Below the pieces are notes generated by a model. That model was not told where the DNA came from, searched no databases, and was given only the letters and a program-made list of their open reading frames with translations. From Cryptomeria japonica (taxonomy: Eukaryota; Streptophyta; Pinopsida; Cupressales; Cupressaceae), in assembly GCF_030272615.1 (NCBI RefSeq), contig NC_081410.1, positions 116,261,140-116,325,139 on the forward strand: DNA of 64,000 nt. Direction: 5' to 3'. The position numbers and the translations under genes were made by a program. Positions 45,483 to 57,688 of this stretch are shown piece by piece. How positions within the stretch are numbered: the stretch's first letter is position 1; each line of letters begins with the position of its first letter.

Positions 45483-46717
45483 TGTAATGGTGGAAAAATG
45501 GTGAATGATAGATCAAGAAGGAAACTACCCTTTCCCTCAAAGAGAGATGAGAGTTTCACTATTGATTACCATTCAAGAAATTTTCACCATGTTACACTAG
45601 AAAGAGGAGAGGATAATTCACTAGATTCAATCTCTCCACATGAAGATGGTGGATTGAATTCTGAATGAATTAGGAATGCTAAGTTGATCCCCTCTTCCTT
45701 TTTTGAAATGGAAAGGAAATTGATTGAATTATATAGTGCAAAAGTGACAAAGAATTGATTATAACTTGAGATCAGAATATGGGATGAAGATGTGCACCTG
45801 GTTCTGGTAGAAAAATGTTGAGAGGAAGTCACCCTGCGAATTTGAGGAAAATTTGCCCAGACCGTGGCGGGAACGTACACGATCCTCTGAAAAATCCCGT
45901 GAAACAAAAAGGGTTTTTCTGCCTCTACAAATGAAGCCTGAATCTAAAAGTACAGCTATGCACTTGCAACCTACACACAGAAAAGAGAGGAAAATGGGTT
46001 GGGATTGGGAGTTTGCCTTTAGGTTAAACCTCAATTTTGGAATTAACCAAGTAAAGAAAGAAAGTACTTGCAAGTAGATGTAAATGAAAGACTAAATTGT
46101 AAATCACCTCAAGGGAGGTTGTGATAGCAATGTTGATAGAAGTGCTTGTGTGGAATTGAATCTTGAAATAAATCTCCTCTTCAATGGTTGAATCCTTGAC
46201 TTTAATACAACACCTAGCCTTTAAGGAAGACTTGAGAATGCTCAATGCTGGAAAAGAATGCTTGATCACTTGTGCAACTTGAATCTCTTCAACTTTGACT
46301 TATCCAATTTTCACTTATACAAATGAGAGGACGAATGCCCCTTAAATACATGTTAGTGGATTTGAATTTTGTCATGGGCCAACATCGGGGGAGTTTCCCG
46401 CCCGAGGCACAACCAACAATGCAACCCTAGGAATGGTCCTGCCCCAAAAGAGGGCAGGGATAGGAGCACCATGCCCCTATCTTGGGAGGACAAGGGTGCC
46501 ACGTCCCTGTACAAGGGGGGATAGTGGCACTAGGCCCCTATCCTACCCCTTTCTCCAGGGTAGAGTGCAAACAAGGTGATGCAGAGGCCAAGGAAGAAGT
46601 TGTTTCCGCAAGTTGAGAAATCTTCAGTCTCCGATCAGGCTAGAGGATTCGAACTCGCATGTGTGAGGACCCTAATGCAGTTGAAAATTGTTAGGGTCGC
46701 AATTTTATGACACTACA
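45483..46717 (-). mobile_element. Element D 5' LTR
   Basis: 1,235 bp, tgtaatgg... to ...gacactaca, collinear with 11217-13656 minus the solo LTR. The TATA-like TATTTAAGG (- strand) is at 46340-46348. GACCGTGGCGGGAACG is at 45860-45875. Confidence 0.88.
46340..46348 (-). promoter_or_regulatory. Probable TATA box of element D 5' LTR
   Basis: TATTTAAGG, at the position equivalent to TATAAAAGG in element E. Confidence 0.4.
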
Positions 46718-46722
46718 ATTAT

Positions 46723-47044
46723 TTAAAATCTGATTACTTATTGAATTTCAAATTCAAAATTTCCCTCCTAGATCTCATTTTTAAATTGAATTACATAAAT
46801 TTAGTTGTTGAATTTACAAAAACCCTAATTTATAATTCTAAAATTTACTTGTGGGTTGCATATTTTTTCAAATTCATTTTCAAATCTGATCTTGATGATA
46901 TGCTTTGCTATGATCTAGATGCATTTATCTTTCAAATTCACAAATCAAATTGCTTAATTAATTGGTTAATCAATCATTTATACAAAGCTTGCATTGTTTA
47001 ATAATACTTTTTAAATTTCAAATTCAAATCCCTCCTTTGTGTGT
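46723..47044 (+). other. Leader of element E, right part
   Basis: AT-rich and non-coding, continuing the leader interrupted at 11216. The 'caaaaaccctaattt' words match the leader of D. Confidence 0.55.
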
Positions 47045-48800
47045 GAGTTTTACTACCATTAGTCCTACCTACAATATTCCTATGAGAAGTAGTTGTATAA
47101 TTAAGGCTTCTCAAGGTTTAATTACTAAGGATATAGAGCCTAATTTGGATAAGTTATTTCATGACAATGTTGGTGGTTCCTCTAATCCAACAAATGATGT
47201 CATTTATCCTCATTCTTTTCATAATTCTCATGATGTGGATGAATCAATAACTAGAGTTCTCGTTGATCAATTGGAGAATATTGACAATGAATTTAAAAAT
47301 CTTCAATAATGGGTGAGTCAAAAATACCTGGAAAGTGAGGCAATCCCATTGATTGAAGGATTAAAAAAATTGTTCAAAGTGATAAATTTGGTTTTGATTT
47401 TTTGTGTGGCCTTGCTTATATTGTTGGTACTAATATAATGCCTATGAAAAGTTGTGTCGAAGTCTTTGGTTATACTCAATCTCCTAGTCAAGTTAATCAT
47501 TATATTCCTATGCCTACATCCTTGCCTAGTGTGCCTACATTCACATCTAATGTCATGACTACCTCCACACAAAATGTTAATTATATACATATTTGTCAAG
47601 GGGACAACTTTGCTAATCAAAACTCTTTCATACCTCCTTTTGCGAGTCTTCCATTTGTGATCCAATCATCTCCCATACATACATGTCATAATGTTCCACC
47701 TCCTTACTCAATGTCCACCTTCATACAACAATATCACTCCTCCACCTCAATACAATATGTCCAATTTCAATCCATCCACTAAAGCTACAATTAACAACCT
47801 AGCCAAAACTATTTCATCCTTAAAACAACAACTAGCTTCCATCACCCAATCCAAGTTTAATGTGCCCACATTTTATGTAGCGAGCCCATTATCTAATGAC
47901 ATTGTTCGTGTTGTCCCTCTTAAACATATGGAAATCCCTCAATTGGAGCTTTCCCTTGACTCATATGAAGACATTTCAAACTTCGTGTAGTGATTTTTCT
48001 CATGATCAAAGACTTTTGACTAAATTGTTTACTAGAACTTTTAGGGATAAAGCATTGCAATGGTATTGTTTTTTGCCTCCTTATTCTATCACATCATTTC
48101 AACAATTGGATAATGATTTCATTCAACAATTTAACAATAATATTGGTCCTCAAATTACTTTGATTGATTTGATTCATTGTAAGCAAGGTGTTAAAGAAAA
48201 AGTGACTGATTTTATTAGTAGATATAAACATTTGTATTCTCAAATTGCTTACCCTATGCCTGATCAAGATGTTCAAACAATTTTCATTTCTAGTTTACAA
48301 AAAGACATTAGGGATAAGCTTCTCTTTTCTTAGTTTACTTCCTTTGCATAGTTGTGAGCAGTTCTTCATAATTATTAGCTTCGAGTGAGTCAATTTGAAT
48401 CATCCTCTTCAATGGCTCTAATTGATAAGAATGAAAGTGCTCAACAATATTTTGCAAAGTTTAAATCAAATAAGGGATATATCAAGTTCAATGACAACAA
48501 CACTACCCAAGTGGCAGTCGTGACAACAGGTGTGTCTCCTTTAACAAAATACTTTAGAAAATAATTTATTCCTCTTTTTGAGTCTTTGCATAGCATTATG
48601 ACATAATTGTTAAATGAAAACATGTTGAAACTTCCTCCCATAAAACCAATTGATACTTCCAAATCTTTGACACATTATCATGATCCCAAATCCTTTTGCC
48701 AATATCATCGTCATCTCGGTCATGACACTAAAAATTGGTATTCCTTAAGGAGCAGAAATCAAGATTTTATTGGTTCAATAACATATCTGTAGCTGGTGTG
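47045..48800 (+). pseudogene. gag: Element E gag
   Basis: Begins 'VSFTTISPTYNIP' at 47045, where D has MSFTT; the ATG is changed to GTG. The rest follows D: acidic N-terminus, linker, then the gag core at 47990-48330 ('ALQWYCFLPPYSITSF', 'LIHCKQGVKEKVTDF', 'IFISSLQKDIRDK'). The zinc-knuckle relic 'CQYHRHLGHDTKNW' near 48696 has its last Cys replaced by Trp. Several frameshifts (near 47310, 47700 and 47950) and stops (48332, 48564) are present. Confidence 0.75.
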
Positions 48801-49420
48801 AATGACAAAGGAAACAAATATATCACTCCTCCTAATCAAATATTCAAAAATTCACTAATCCTTTGCCTTCCCATTCTACTAATGTGGTTGAGTATAAGAA
48901 TCTTGCATTTTCTCCCAGTGACCTTGGCCTTAAGTCTAACAATGTGGTGAATCTTGTTGATAAACCTATACCTCCTAAGGACTTATGCATTACCTTTGAT
49001 CCTAGTGAAACTATTGATGCACCTGATGGCCCACTATATATCACTATGAAGATCAAAGACAAACTCTCATGAGGGGTACTCATTGATCCAGCGTATATGG
49101 TGAATGTGATAACTAAAGAATATATTTATACTTTAAAATTTCATTGAGTAACATATGATAAATCTAATATAGTGGTTAAGGTCTTTGATGGTTTTTGTTG
49201 TCCTACTATTGGTTCTATTACTCTTCTTGTTGAGTTTGGTACTAAGTGCTTAGACATCATTTTTTCTATCATTCCTACATCAGATCAATTTTGTGTGAAG
49301 TTGGGACATCCTTGGCTCTCTTCCATGAAAGTGATTACTTCTACCTTTCATAAATTCTTAAAATTTCCTTATAATGACAAGATGATAACAATTAATCATA
49401 GCATGTACCAATAGTGAGGT
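48801..49420 (+). pseudogene. Element E protease-like domain without D-S/T-G
   Basis: 'GVLIDPAYMVNVITKEY' near 49075-49125 aligns with D's 'GALIDPSCMVNVITEEY'. The block 'VKLGHPWLSSMKVITS' follows at about 49300. As in D, the active-site triad D-S/T-G is D-P-A. A TGA (49070-49072) and a TGA at 49145 interrupt the frame. Confidence 0.65.
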
Positions 49421-50310
49421 GTGGATATGAAACCTTGATTACTATTAGCCTAAGCAATTTGAGCCTCTTAAGCCTCGTAGTGATGCTCTTTTTCAATCTT
49501 ATCAAAAGTGGAAGAATGATATGATCCTATCTTTGAGTAAGCCTAGATATCCTAGATGTATCCCTCTCCTCATGTTGGACTTGGTCTCCTTCCTACACAT
49601 TATATTCCTCCTTTGTATATTGTAGTCCCACCTCCTACATATTACAAAGGGAAACATATGACATCTCTTATCTTTCAACCTATTAGAAATTCTCTCATTT
49701 CTCATTCTTTAAAGGAAGATAAGAAACCTATGTCCATTGATCCTAAACCTTCACAACCCTCGGCTAAAACTAAATGAAACCATTGTACGAGATAACATTC
49801 ACAGAGACATCGTAGTAAGGCTCATGAACTTGTTTCTTAACTCATTTCCTCCCCAAAGATCCCAAATGTTGACATGATCCCATTTGTCCAACCTTCACCT
49901 AACCCTAGGGAGGAAGTTCAGCCTAAATTTCCAAGATTAAAGATGCTTAAGAAAGATGATGGTTCATGCTCTATTCATATAAAAGATCCCACTTTTTATT
50001 AATCTTGATGAAGAAATGGATTATAATGATGTTCATGCCAACAATATTGATGCTAATGATTCAAATAATGAATATGAACTTGTTGATGTTGACAATGATT
50101 TATCTAAACAATTTTCAAAAGCATTAATCCTAGCTCCTAGTAACAAAAAAAGTGACTCATCATTAGAGCATGGTCCTTGTTAGAAACTTGAAGTAGTTCC
50201 ATCTACCATGCTTGAATTTGCTCCTCTTTCATATTGTCCACCTTCCCAAAATAATGTTCAACAAGATTGGGAGGTGGATGATTTGCTTGATTAGCTTCAT
50301 TCATGTCGTA
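49421..50310 (+). pseudogene. Element E Pro-rich and acidic 3' coding region
   Basis: Pro-rich 'PPTYYKGKHMTS' (near 49640) and acidic 'DEEMDY', 'YELVDVDNDL' and 'LILAP' (50010-50140) match the split region 14453-15134 of element D. It ends at about 50293 (TAG). No known domain. Confidence 0.5.
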
Positions 50311-50534
50311 GATTCTCTCCTCTCTTTCTTGCTTGTGACATTATTTTATTTGTATCTCACTTCTTCTATTTGTTGTCCCTAGTGTTGTCTACTTGAGGAT
50401 GATGCAAACCATTGAGATCTCTTTTGGTCTCTCCCATGTTGACTCAAAAGACACGTGCCCTTCTTCCATTGTGGTTCTACTTCGTTTGGAGGATGAGGTC
50501 AATTCAAAGTATATATATTTCATGATATACATTA
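50311..50534 (+). other. Element E 3' untranslated region, cut by element C
   Basis: Matches the 3' UTR of D (14190-14350 in reverse complement). It stops at catta (50530-50534), the presumed target site of element C. Confidence 0.6.
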
Positions 50535-51915
50535 TGATGCTCTGCAAAAAGGGAAGGTTAGTCAATGATACCAAGACACAAACAAGAAGAAAAGGAGAAC
50601 CGTTAGTGTTAGAAATCACAAACAAAATACTTTCCTACACAAGTATATCAAAAGCATGATAAAATATCTAACTAAGAAGGTAAATATGATGAGGCATCTC
50701 CAAATGCCTCCTAACATGCTCTTGGTTTCTTCTCCCTTGTTCCTCTCCTCTCCAAGTTCCAAAATAGTGTAGCTCTCAACAACTTTTTGTAGTATGGATG
50801 CTTATGGAAGTTTGAGAGTGAAGTATTGCTCTAAATGTAAATAAAGAAGCTAATACAAAGCTATTGATACTAAAATGATTTATTTTATCCAAAATGACAA
50901 TATATGAGTTGATTATGCTAAAATGCTCTCTCAAAATTCCTATAGCTTAAATGCATACAAGTTTTCAAGATCTGGATTATGAAGAAATGAACTCTATTTA
51001 TAAGTAAAATGGAGCAATGGATGGTTGAGATTGAGCAATCTCAACAAGGGTCAGGATTGAATGAGTTGAGATCCATGTGAGGGCTTTCAACCCAATCCTA
51101 GGATGACAAGTGTCAATGTGAGATAGGTTGAGAGGAGAGGAAATAAGCATTAAATGCTTGACATGACCTTGGGAGTTAAGGTCAAGGTTAGTTGAATGAA
51201 TAAACTCTTTATTCAAAGAATAAAACTTTTATCCAATGGATAAACTCTTGTGCAAAGGCAAAAGGGATAAACATGGTCAAAGCAATAAATACTTGAGGAG
51301 ACACATGAGTGCAAGTCGAAATAACCATAAATGGTTATGTAAGAGCCATTAATGGTCATGTAAGAGCCGTTAGTGGTTTTGGAAGACTTTGGAGGTTAAA
51401 TTGTTGAACACACAAAGCATTAAATGCTTAGTCTTTGAGAAGTGACTTAAAGTTGCTTAGGAATGTGACAATAATTAGGGGATGGATTAGGCTAATTAGG
51501 AAGGGGTTAGAAGAATCTAGAAGGGGGCTTAGGAATGCAATTGGATTTGGTGGGTGAGGGAAAATATGATTTTTATTTAAAATAAATTATTTTATTTCAA
51601 TAAATGTGTGCAAGTTGCATTTGTAGGAAAATGCAAGTGGGGGGATAAATGATTTAAATAAATGTTTTATTTAATTTATTTAAAAGAGGAAAAAGGGGGA
51701 TTAAATGACATAAATAGATTTTATTCATTTAATTGATTGTGAATTTGGTTTAATGAATTAATTAAAATAAATTGAATAATTTATTTAATTAATAGGAGAA
51801 TGTTTAAAAATGAATTAATTAAATATTAATTTAATTAATTGATGGCTAGTGGATTTTTAATCAAATAAATAGCAATTATTTATTTAATTAAGCTGGACAG
51901 ATTTGTGTGACTACA
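50535..51915 (-). mobile_element. Element C 3' LTR
   Basis: 1,381 bp, tgatgctctg... to ...gtgactaca. It aligns with A's LTRs throughout but is clearly more diverged from them than they are from each other. TATA-like word at 50994-51002. Confidence 0.92.
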
Positions 51916-51928
51916 TTTGCCCCTCTTT
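51916..51928 (-). other. Element C polypurine tract
   Basis: AAAGAGGGGCAAA before the LTR, identical to A. Confidence 0.85.
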
Positions 51929-52224
51929 GAGACGGTGCGGTTTATCGCGTCGTTTCAAAGAAAGAAAAAGAGGTGTGAAGAAATGCCCCATAAAATATAA
52001 ATTTAATGGGTGGTATGCCCCCTCGAGAGATGGGTCGGAAATTTTTGAAAAATCGGGTGATCTCTCGAAAAAGAATGAAAATTGGCAGGGTGGTAAAGAG
52101 AAGAAGTTAGCAATACGGGTGAAAAATAGAAGAAATTGGGGGTAAAATGGAGAAATGGGAGGCTCGAGAAGTTCACGGGGACCACGAAGGTGAGCGGGGG
52201 AAAGGTTATGGTGACGGCGAAGGG

Positions 52225-52231
52225 TTTATAT
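52225..52231 (+). promoter_or_regulatory. TATA-like box of the antisense gene in element C
   Basis: TTTATAT, 98 bp before the exon 1 ATG, equivalent to 24797-24803 in A. Confidence 0.4.
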
Positions 52232-52328
52232 GGGGAGAAAGGGGTGAAAATAGGATCATTTGTTACCGCGACCAGTGTGAAACCAGAGCTCTGAGATTGA
52301 CTTTTGAGAGGAGCAAGCAGCAGTCAGG

Positions 52329-54857
52329 ATGCTGGTACCAGTTGCAGAGCATCGATTCGAGCGAGTCCGTCGGTTCCAGTGGCTAGACGACTATGGACCA
52401 GCGGTACGCAAATTTGAATTTTGAATTTTTATGCATTTTGGTCATGTTTTCTGCTGTGTCGAAGTTGAATCGGAACAATAGCGCTGAAACTACGTTTTGG
52501 CACTATTGTCCAATTAACTAGAGCTATTGTGCCGCAATGGCGCTATTGAGGTGTTGTTTGAGCGCTTTTGCAAATTTTAGCACTATTGCAGGCTAGTTTA
52601 GGCGCTTTTGATGGATGAGCGCTATTGAGTGCTTAATTGAGCACTTTTGTCGTTAATCGATGCTATTGCAGAGTTTTTGTAGCGCGTTTGTAGTTTTAGC
52701 ACTTTTGGATAGCTGGTTAAGCGCTTTTGTTAGGGGTTCAGTGCTATTGTAGGTAAGTAGCACTTTTGTTTGCAAGATAAGGAATGCCCCAGTTTGTGTG
52801 AAAATCTCCCGATGGCAAAGATGGATGGATAGGGAGGCGGAGTGGGAGTTGTTTTAAACCATAGCAACCTGATGAGACTTAGGTCATTTTTAGGATAAAT
52901 GTCTGGTGAAGTCTAGGTGAGTTATGATTGCTTACCTGTTGAGACCCGAAGATACCTGATCAAAGTATTTGTTGATAGTCTTAGGTTTAAACTTTAAGAA
53001 AGGATGAAAATAAAACAACTGATTAAGAGTGATTGATGTTCGTGTGCAAAAGGATCTACGCGTGTTGCAGTTACGCGAGAGACATCCGATGACACAGAGG
53101 TTGCGGGATCGACTGAGAGAGGTCGAGATCGATTGCATTGCAGCTATCGGTTTGTATGATGTGATGCACATGCCCGTGATTCGGATGAATCACAGTTTGA
53201 TTACCGCGTTAGCAAAGCGCTAGCATAGCAAGATGTGCACTTTTCATCTTGCGTAGGGGGAGATGACAATGACCTTGGAGGATGTGTGGCGCATCTGACG
53301 TATTCTGATTCGGGGGGAGTTGGTGACATATGACAGAACCTGGGGGACTCTAGCAGTATAGAGGTTCTTCGATGAGGATGTTTTCATTGATGATGGCTCC
53401 ATTGCTTGGGAGGAGATTGCGATCTTATACGAGCTGTTACCAGCAATTGTGGCAGGCATTGTGGGAGGACTACTGTGTCCTAACAGGTGCTCTCATGGTC
53501 TGGCCATTGGATGGGGACAGGTGATAGAGTAGATGATTACAAAGGGGACCCGATTTACCTAGGGATCGTGCATGTTGGCGCACCTCTATCAGGAGCTGCA
53601 TGAGGTGGTATACCATGGGAGGGGCTCACTAGTAGTGGGAGTGACGCTGCTACATATTTGGGCGTGGGAGCACCTACCAGTGACTCGACTAGTGAGTCTC
53701 AGGTTCCAAGCAGTGGATTAGTCGTATATGTTCATGTATAGTGGTATGATGAGTCAGCCCCACCTGGGGAAGTTAGAGTGGTGGCAGCGGGCATTGGATG
53801 ATCTTGATACAGTGATATGGAGACCCTATCTAAAGTGCGAGCCCTGGGATGATGATGCTGAGGTACTGCCATATGTGTTTATGACTCGATTCCTTATTGG
53901 GAGGACCTTGCATCATATAGAGAGACAGGTGCCCAGTAGAGTGTTGAGACAGTTTGGGCGGCGACAGGGGTTACCTAGTGGATCAGGGGAGTATGCTCGG
54001 GTGATACGAGAGAGATATGCCTGGGGGCCAGTACTTCTGTATGACCAGGTACTGACAGAGTTTCGGATGCTGCAGGTGAGACCTTGGGATATACGACCGA
54101 GGGTCGTGGATGCAGGGGTATCGGATGAGTACACGCAGTACCTAGTGGCTCATCTGATTCTACAGATATCTGATCCAGTAGAGCCGGTGCCTGATTTTGA
54201 GGATGAGAGGGGACAAAGACGGAGGAGGAAAGGAGGTCGAGGACCTATGGTAGCTGGATGAGGGAGAGGAGATGGTGGAGATGGAGGAGGAGGGGGGATG
54301 AGGGAGGTGGTGGAGGAGGTGGTGGTGGAGGTGGAGGAGGTGTTGGGTTGGGCAGTCAGATCCAATAGAGAGGGAGAGGCGGATTGCCACTGCGGATATC
54401 ACAGGGACCATTGATGCAGGGAGGAGTTAGATTGGGTGGGAGAGGGATGGAGAGGGAGATACTGATTGATAGAGGGGAGGGAGCCACTAGAGAGGAATAT
54501 ACCAGTGAGGCAACCATGGAGACAGGAGAGGGATCAGGTGGAGATGTGTAGGAGCGACTGATAGTACATTTGCAGTCTCGACTTGAGGCATCTGAGACAC
54601 GGGTGGAGGATTTGGAGGCGGAGGTGGCAGCTAGAGATGTGCAGCTATTTGCACGAGAGTCAGAGCCAACTGTAGTGCTGCAGGAGAGAGATTAGGCCAT
54701 GGATAGGGTGATCCAGTTGCAGGAGAGAGTGAGGGTTTTGGAGGGAGTACAAGGATAGGGGCCATCTATGGAGGCATTGGCGAGGGAGGTACGGAGAGCA
54801 GGTGGAGAGGTTGATTATTGGCGGGGCCTATATGAGCAGGTGGTACCATCCAGTTAG
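52329..54857 (+). pseudogene. Antisense plant-mobile-domain gene of element C
   Basis: Exon 1 (52329-52403, 75 bp as in A) starts MLVPVAEHRFERVRRFQ and ends at the same GTACGC donor. The intron is 52404-53049; its acceptor has become TGTGCAA (AG lost). Exon 2 opens with KDLRVLQLRERHP and 'MNHSLITALAK'. The stretch 53728-54261 is open for 177 codons ('MFMYSGMMSQPHLGKLEWW'). Stops near 53221, 53257 and 53297 and frame breaks near 54260 destroy the rest. Comparison with A identifies the ancestral reading at most broken sites. Confidence 0.75.
52480..52768 (+). repeat. AGCGCT array of element C, 15 copies
   Basis: Motifs start at 52480, 52499, 52520, 52539, 52561, 52579, 52601, 52618, 52640, 52659, 52681, 52698, 52720, 52740 and 52759, mean spacing 19.9 bp. 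The uneven steps (17, 22, 19, 22...) follow those of A almost one for one, and C lacks exactly one final ~20-bp unit. Many units are AGCACT or AGTGCT, the products expected from CpG decay. Confidence 0.88.
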
Positions 54858-54872
54858 TGAGCACTGAGCTAT

Positions 54873-55082
54873 TTGCAGATGCGGCAGGCCAGATCAGAGC
54901 AATCCCAGAGGATGCAAAGTAGTGGGGGTGAGATGGGTTGTCTGCGGAGAGACAGGTCAGGGTGTGCAGGAGCTAGTGGAGGATTGATGGGGCCTCCACA
55001 GAGAGATAGATCGGGTGGTACGAGGACCAGTGGGGGAGCAGGTGGCGATGGTGGTGTAGCATATGGTCAGAGTGGCATCTGA
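54873..55082 (+). pseudogene. Arg/Gly/Ser-rich frame after the PMD gene, element C
   Basis: 69 residues ending GQSGI, matching 27376-27579 of A and following TAG/TGA stops at 54855-54860. Confidence 0.35.
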
Positions 55083-57688
55083 GAGAGCATTTTTGCATAG
55101 ATGTATTTTATTTTTGGACTGTATCTTGGATGGCTCTTGGTAGCCAATTTTGTAGACTTCATTGTACTTTGATACATGAGATGATATATATGAGGAGATC
55201 CCATTTTTTGATTTATATGCATATTGTGATGTATGGATGTTATGCAGGATGGTGTTTTATGGGTTTATGCTTAGATGGATACGTGTATATGTGTGCATTT
55301 TATGAGATGATTCCTATATGCATGTTTTTATGATGATTTATGATGTTAGATACTGACATATGAATGCAGGTTTATACATGTGTGCACGTTTTGTTTGATG
55401 TAATACTTTATGTATGTAATGCCATGATGATGATGTATGCTTATGATGATTTATCAACATGATTTTGGTGTTTCCTATTTTGATATAATGATGAGATAAT
55501 GATATGCAAATGATGTTAATGCAATATTTGAATAAATGATGTTATGTATGTTTATGCATCTAGATGTTGTTAGATGAATGTAATATGGATAAACAAATGT
55601 AAAGTACAAATGTTTATATGATGATGTCTAAATGAATGCATATGTATAATGGATATATAAATGGTATGAACCAATGTTTTGGAAACAAATGGGTTTATGA
55701 TTCTAAATGCTTAAAATATGATTAAGTAAAAATGAGAATGACAATGCAACTTATGCTTTAATAACTACACCTTAATGCAATTTAAAAAAGGACAATGAAT
55801 GCAATGCAAATGAACCCTAAAATGAGCATAATAAGATACTTAATAATGGATGAATGAAGACACCTTTCAACTAAATGAATAGATAAATGAATGTATGCAA
55901 TGATAAATAATAAAGAATGATAAAGGATGATAAAATGATAAGTGATAACTGACACTAGATGAATGCATAGCAAATGGTTAATACAATCAAGGATAATTTG
56001 ATCATATGAATGAATCTAATCATCATGATTATGCAATGATGCCAATGATTAATGAAGACTAATGTCAATAAACTATATGAACTATATGCAATTTAATTAA
56101 AATGACATGAATGTACTTAATGCAACTAAATGTAATGATGATATGATTAGGATGAATGCAAGGTTTGGTTAGACTTTGCATGATGCATTGATGATGTATC
56201 AGAGTACTCGGTCCCGATTGTATCCAAAACTAGCTTAATTTTCACATAACTTGTTCATATGAATCTTGTTCATATTTGCATATATAAATCAACGTATGAA
56301 TGAGTGAATGGATGGGTGATATGCAATGGAATGCAACATATAAACAAATGAGATGAAATGATGATCCATAGTGCTCTATTTTCATCATTGAGCTTTAAAA
56401 TGTTGGAAGAGAATACAAGCCTCTTGACATAATGTTTCAAGATGACTTGAGTATTTCTTACATGGATTTGATATAGCAAGTTAATACAAACGACTTGATA
56501 TAAGGGTCAAGTCGACCAGAGTATTGCTTGCGGAACAGACAAAGATCAGCTCCGTTCATGTATGACTTGGATCGTCCTCCTTGATCTTGAATTGATCATA
56601 TCCTGAGACAAGTTCATACGTTAATAAGAGATAAAACCTTTTATCCAATTTGGATGAGGTAGGAGGAACAAAAGAAAGAGCATTCGTACCTACAAGCAAA
56701 CAATATGTACATAAAGATTAAAGAATATGGATCCTTGGTAATGGTTCATGCTCATATGGTCGAGGTATACGTTGTAGTCAACAAGCCGTAATGATCTATG
56801 ACTGCATTTTTGCATAAGATCACGTAGCTTAGTGAACTTCCCACGTAGACACCATTAGTACATGCTCCAGTACTTCATCAGAATAAAGCGCAGACGATAC
56901 ACAAACAATGTTGTAAGAACTTGATACATATGAATGAATCACTCACAAATCAACCAAGTATTTGATAGCTTAACACAATTTTCTTGTCAAAGAAAACATC
57001 ATTTTGTCTTTGTTTCGGTAAGGAAGGATGCATCCTTGTTGAAGACAGTGTGATTTGTTGATGTCGATTGTTTTGGTCCAATATTGAGAAGTGATCATTG
57101 TGCGAGGATTTTTCAATGCTTGTTTGGTATCTACAAGGTGGTGCCATGTTTTTGTGTGATTTTTTGATGTTTTCTAATGTTTTTGGATTTTGTGAGATTG
57201 TTTTTGAATGTTTTTGGTATTTTGATGCTTGTTTTGAATGTTTTTGGATTTTGTGAGATAGTTTTGAAAGAAGATTTTTAATGAATCACAAGACAGTGTA
57301 GAATCCACTTCCATCAATAGGTTAAGGGCATTGCCCCCAGTTTAGTCAGAACTATGAAAAAGCGGGATGCAAGACGCACGTAGTACTTTCGTAATTGCAG
57401 ATTTATAACAAGCCATGGTGGTAGATGGATGTATGTACATGTATAAAGTAAATGTGAGTGCAACAAGTCTAAAAGACAATGGAGCCATAGCCTTTTACAA
57501 GTGGCGCATGTTTGCCAGGTTTTCACCATTGTACTTACCCAAGGTGCCACCGGAGTGGTTGTTCACCGTTTGGATGCATGATTTTTCTTTACTCTTTTGA
57601 TGTTTTTGTATGTTCTTCAGGTCATTTATCTAAATGTTTTTGGTATTTTTGCCAGTATATATGGGAGCTTGATGCTCTGTGCAGCTTT
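55083..57688 (-). other. Non-coding spacer of element C
   Basis: Aligns with 27580-30260 of A but lacks the 24-bp and 30-bp tandem expansions. Rich in atgatg and 'gtttttgg' words. No gene seen. Confidence 0.6.

Larger units (their letters stand above)
11217..46717 (-). mobile_element. Element D: non-autonomous gypsy-like LTR element (net ~7.8 kb), interrupted
   Basis: Both LTRs, PPT and PBS are present. The flanking duplication is attct (11212-11216) and attat (46718-46722), 4 of 5 bases matching. Removing the solo LTR and the B/A nest leaves about 7.8 kb. Coding content is gag, a protease-like domain and a conserved acidic C-terminal region, with no RT, RNase H or integrase. Its primer site matches that of the Tat-lineage elements A and C, so it may have used their enzymes in trans. 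That last point is inference. Confidence 0.8.
9843..50534 (+). mobile_element. Element E: non-autonomous gypsy-like LTR element, interrupted twice
   Basis: The visible parts are the 5' LTR (9843-11015), primer site, leader (11035-11216 and 46723-47044), gag, a protease-like domain and a conserved 3' region to 50534. Element D (11217-46717) splits the leader and element C splits the 3' region at 50534, so the 3' LTR lies outside the window. No RT, RNase H or integrase is seen between gag and the C insertion. LTR, leader and proteins match element D domain for domain on the opposite strand, so E and D are diverged members of one family. E is the outermost and most decayed layer. Confidence 0.75.
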
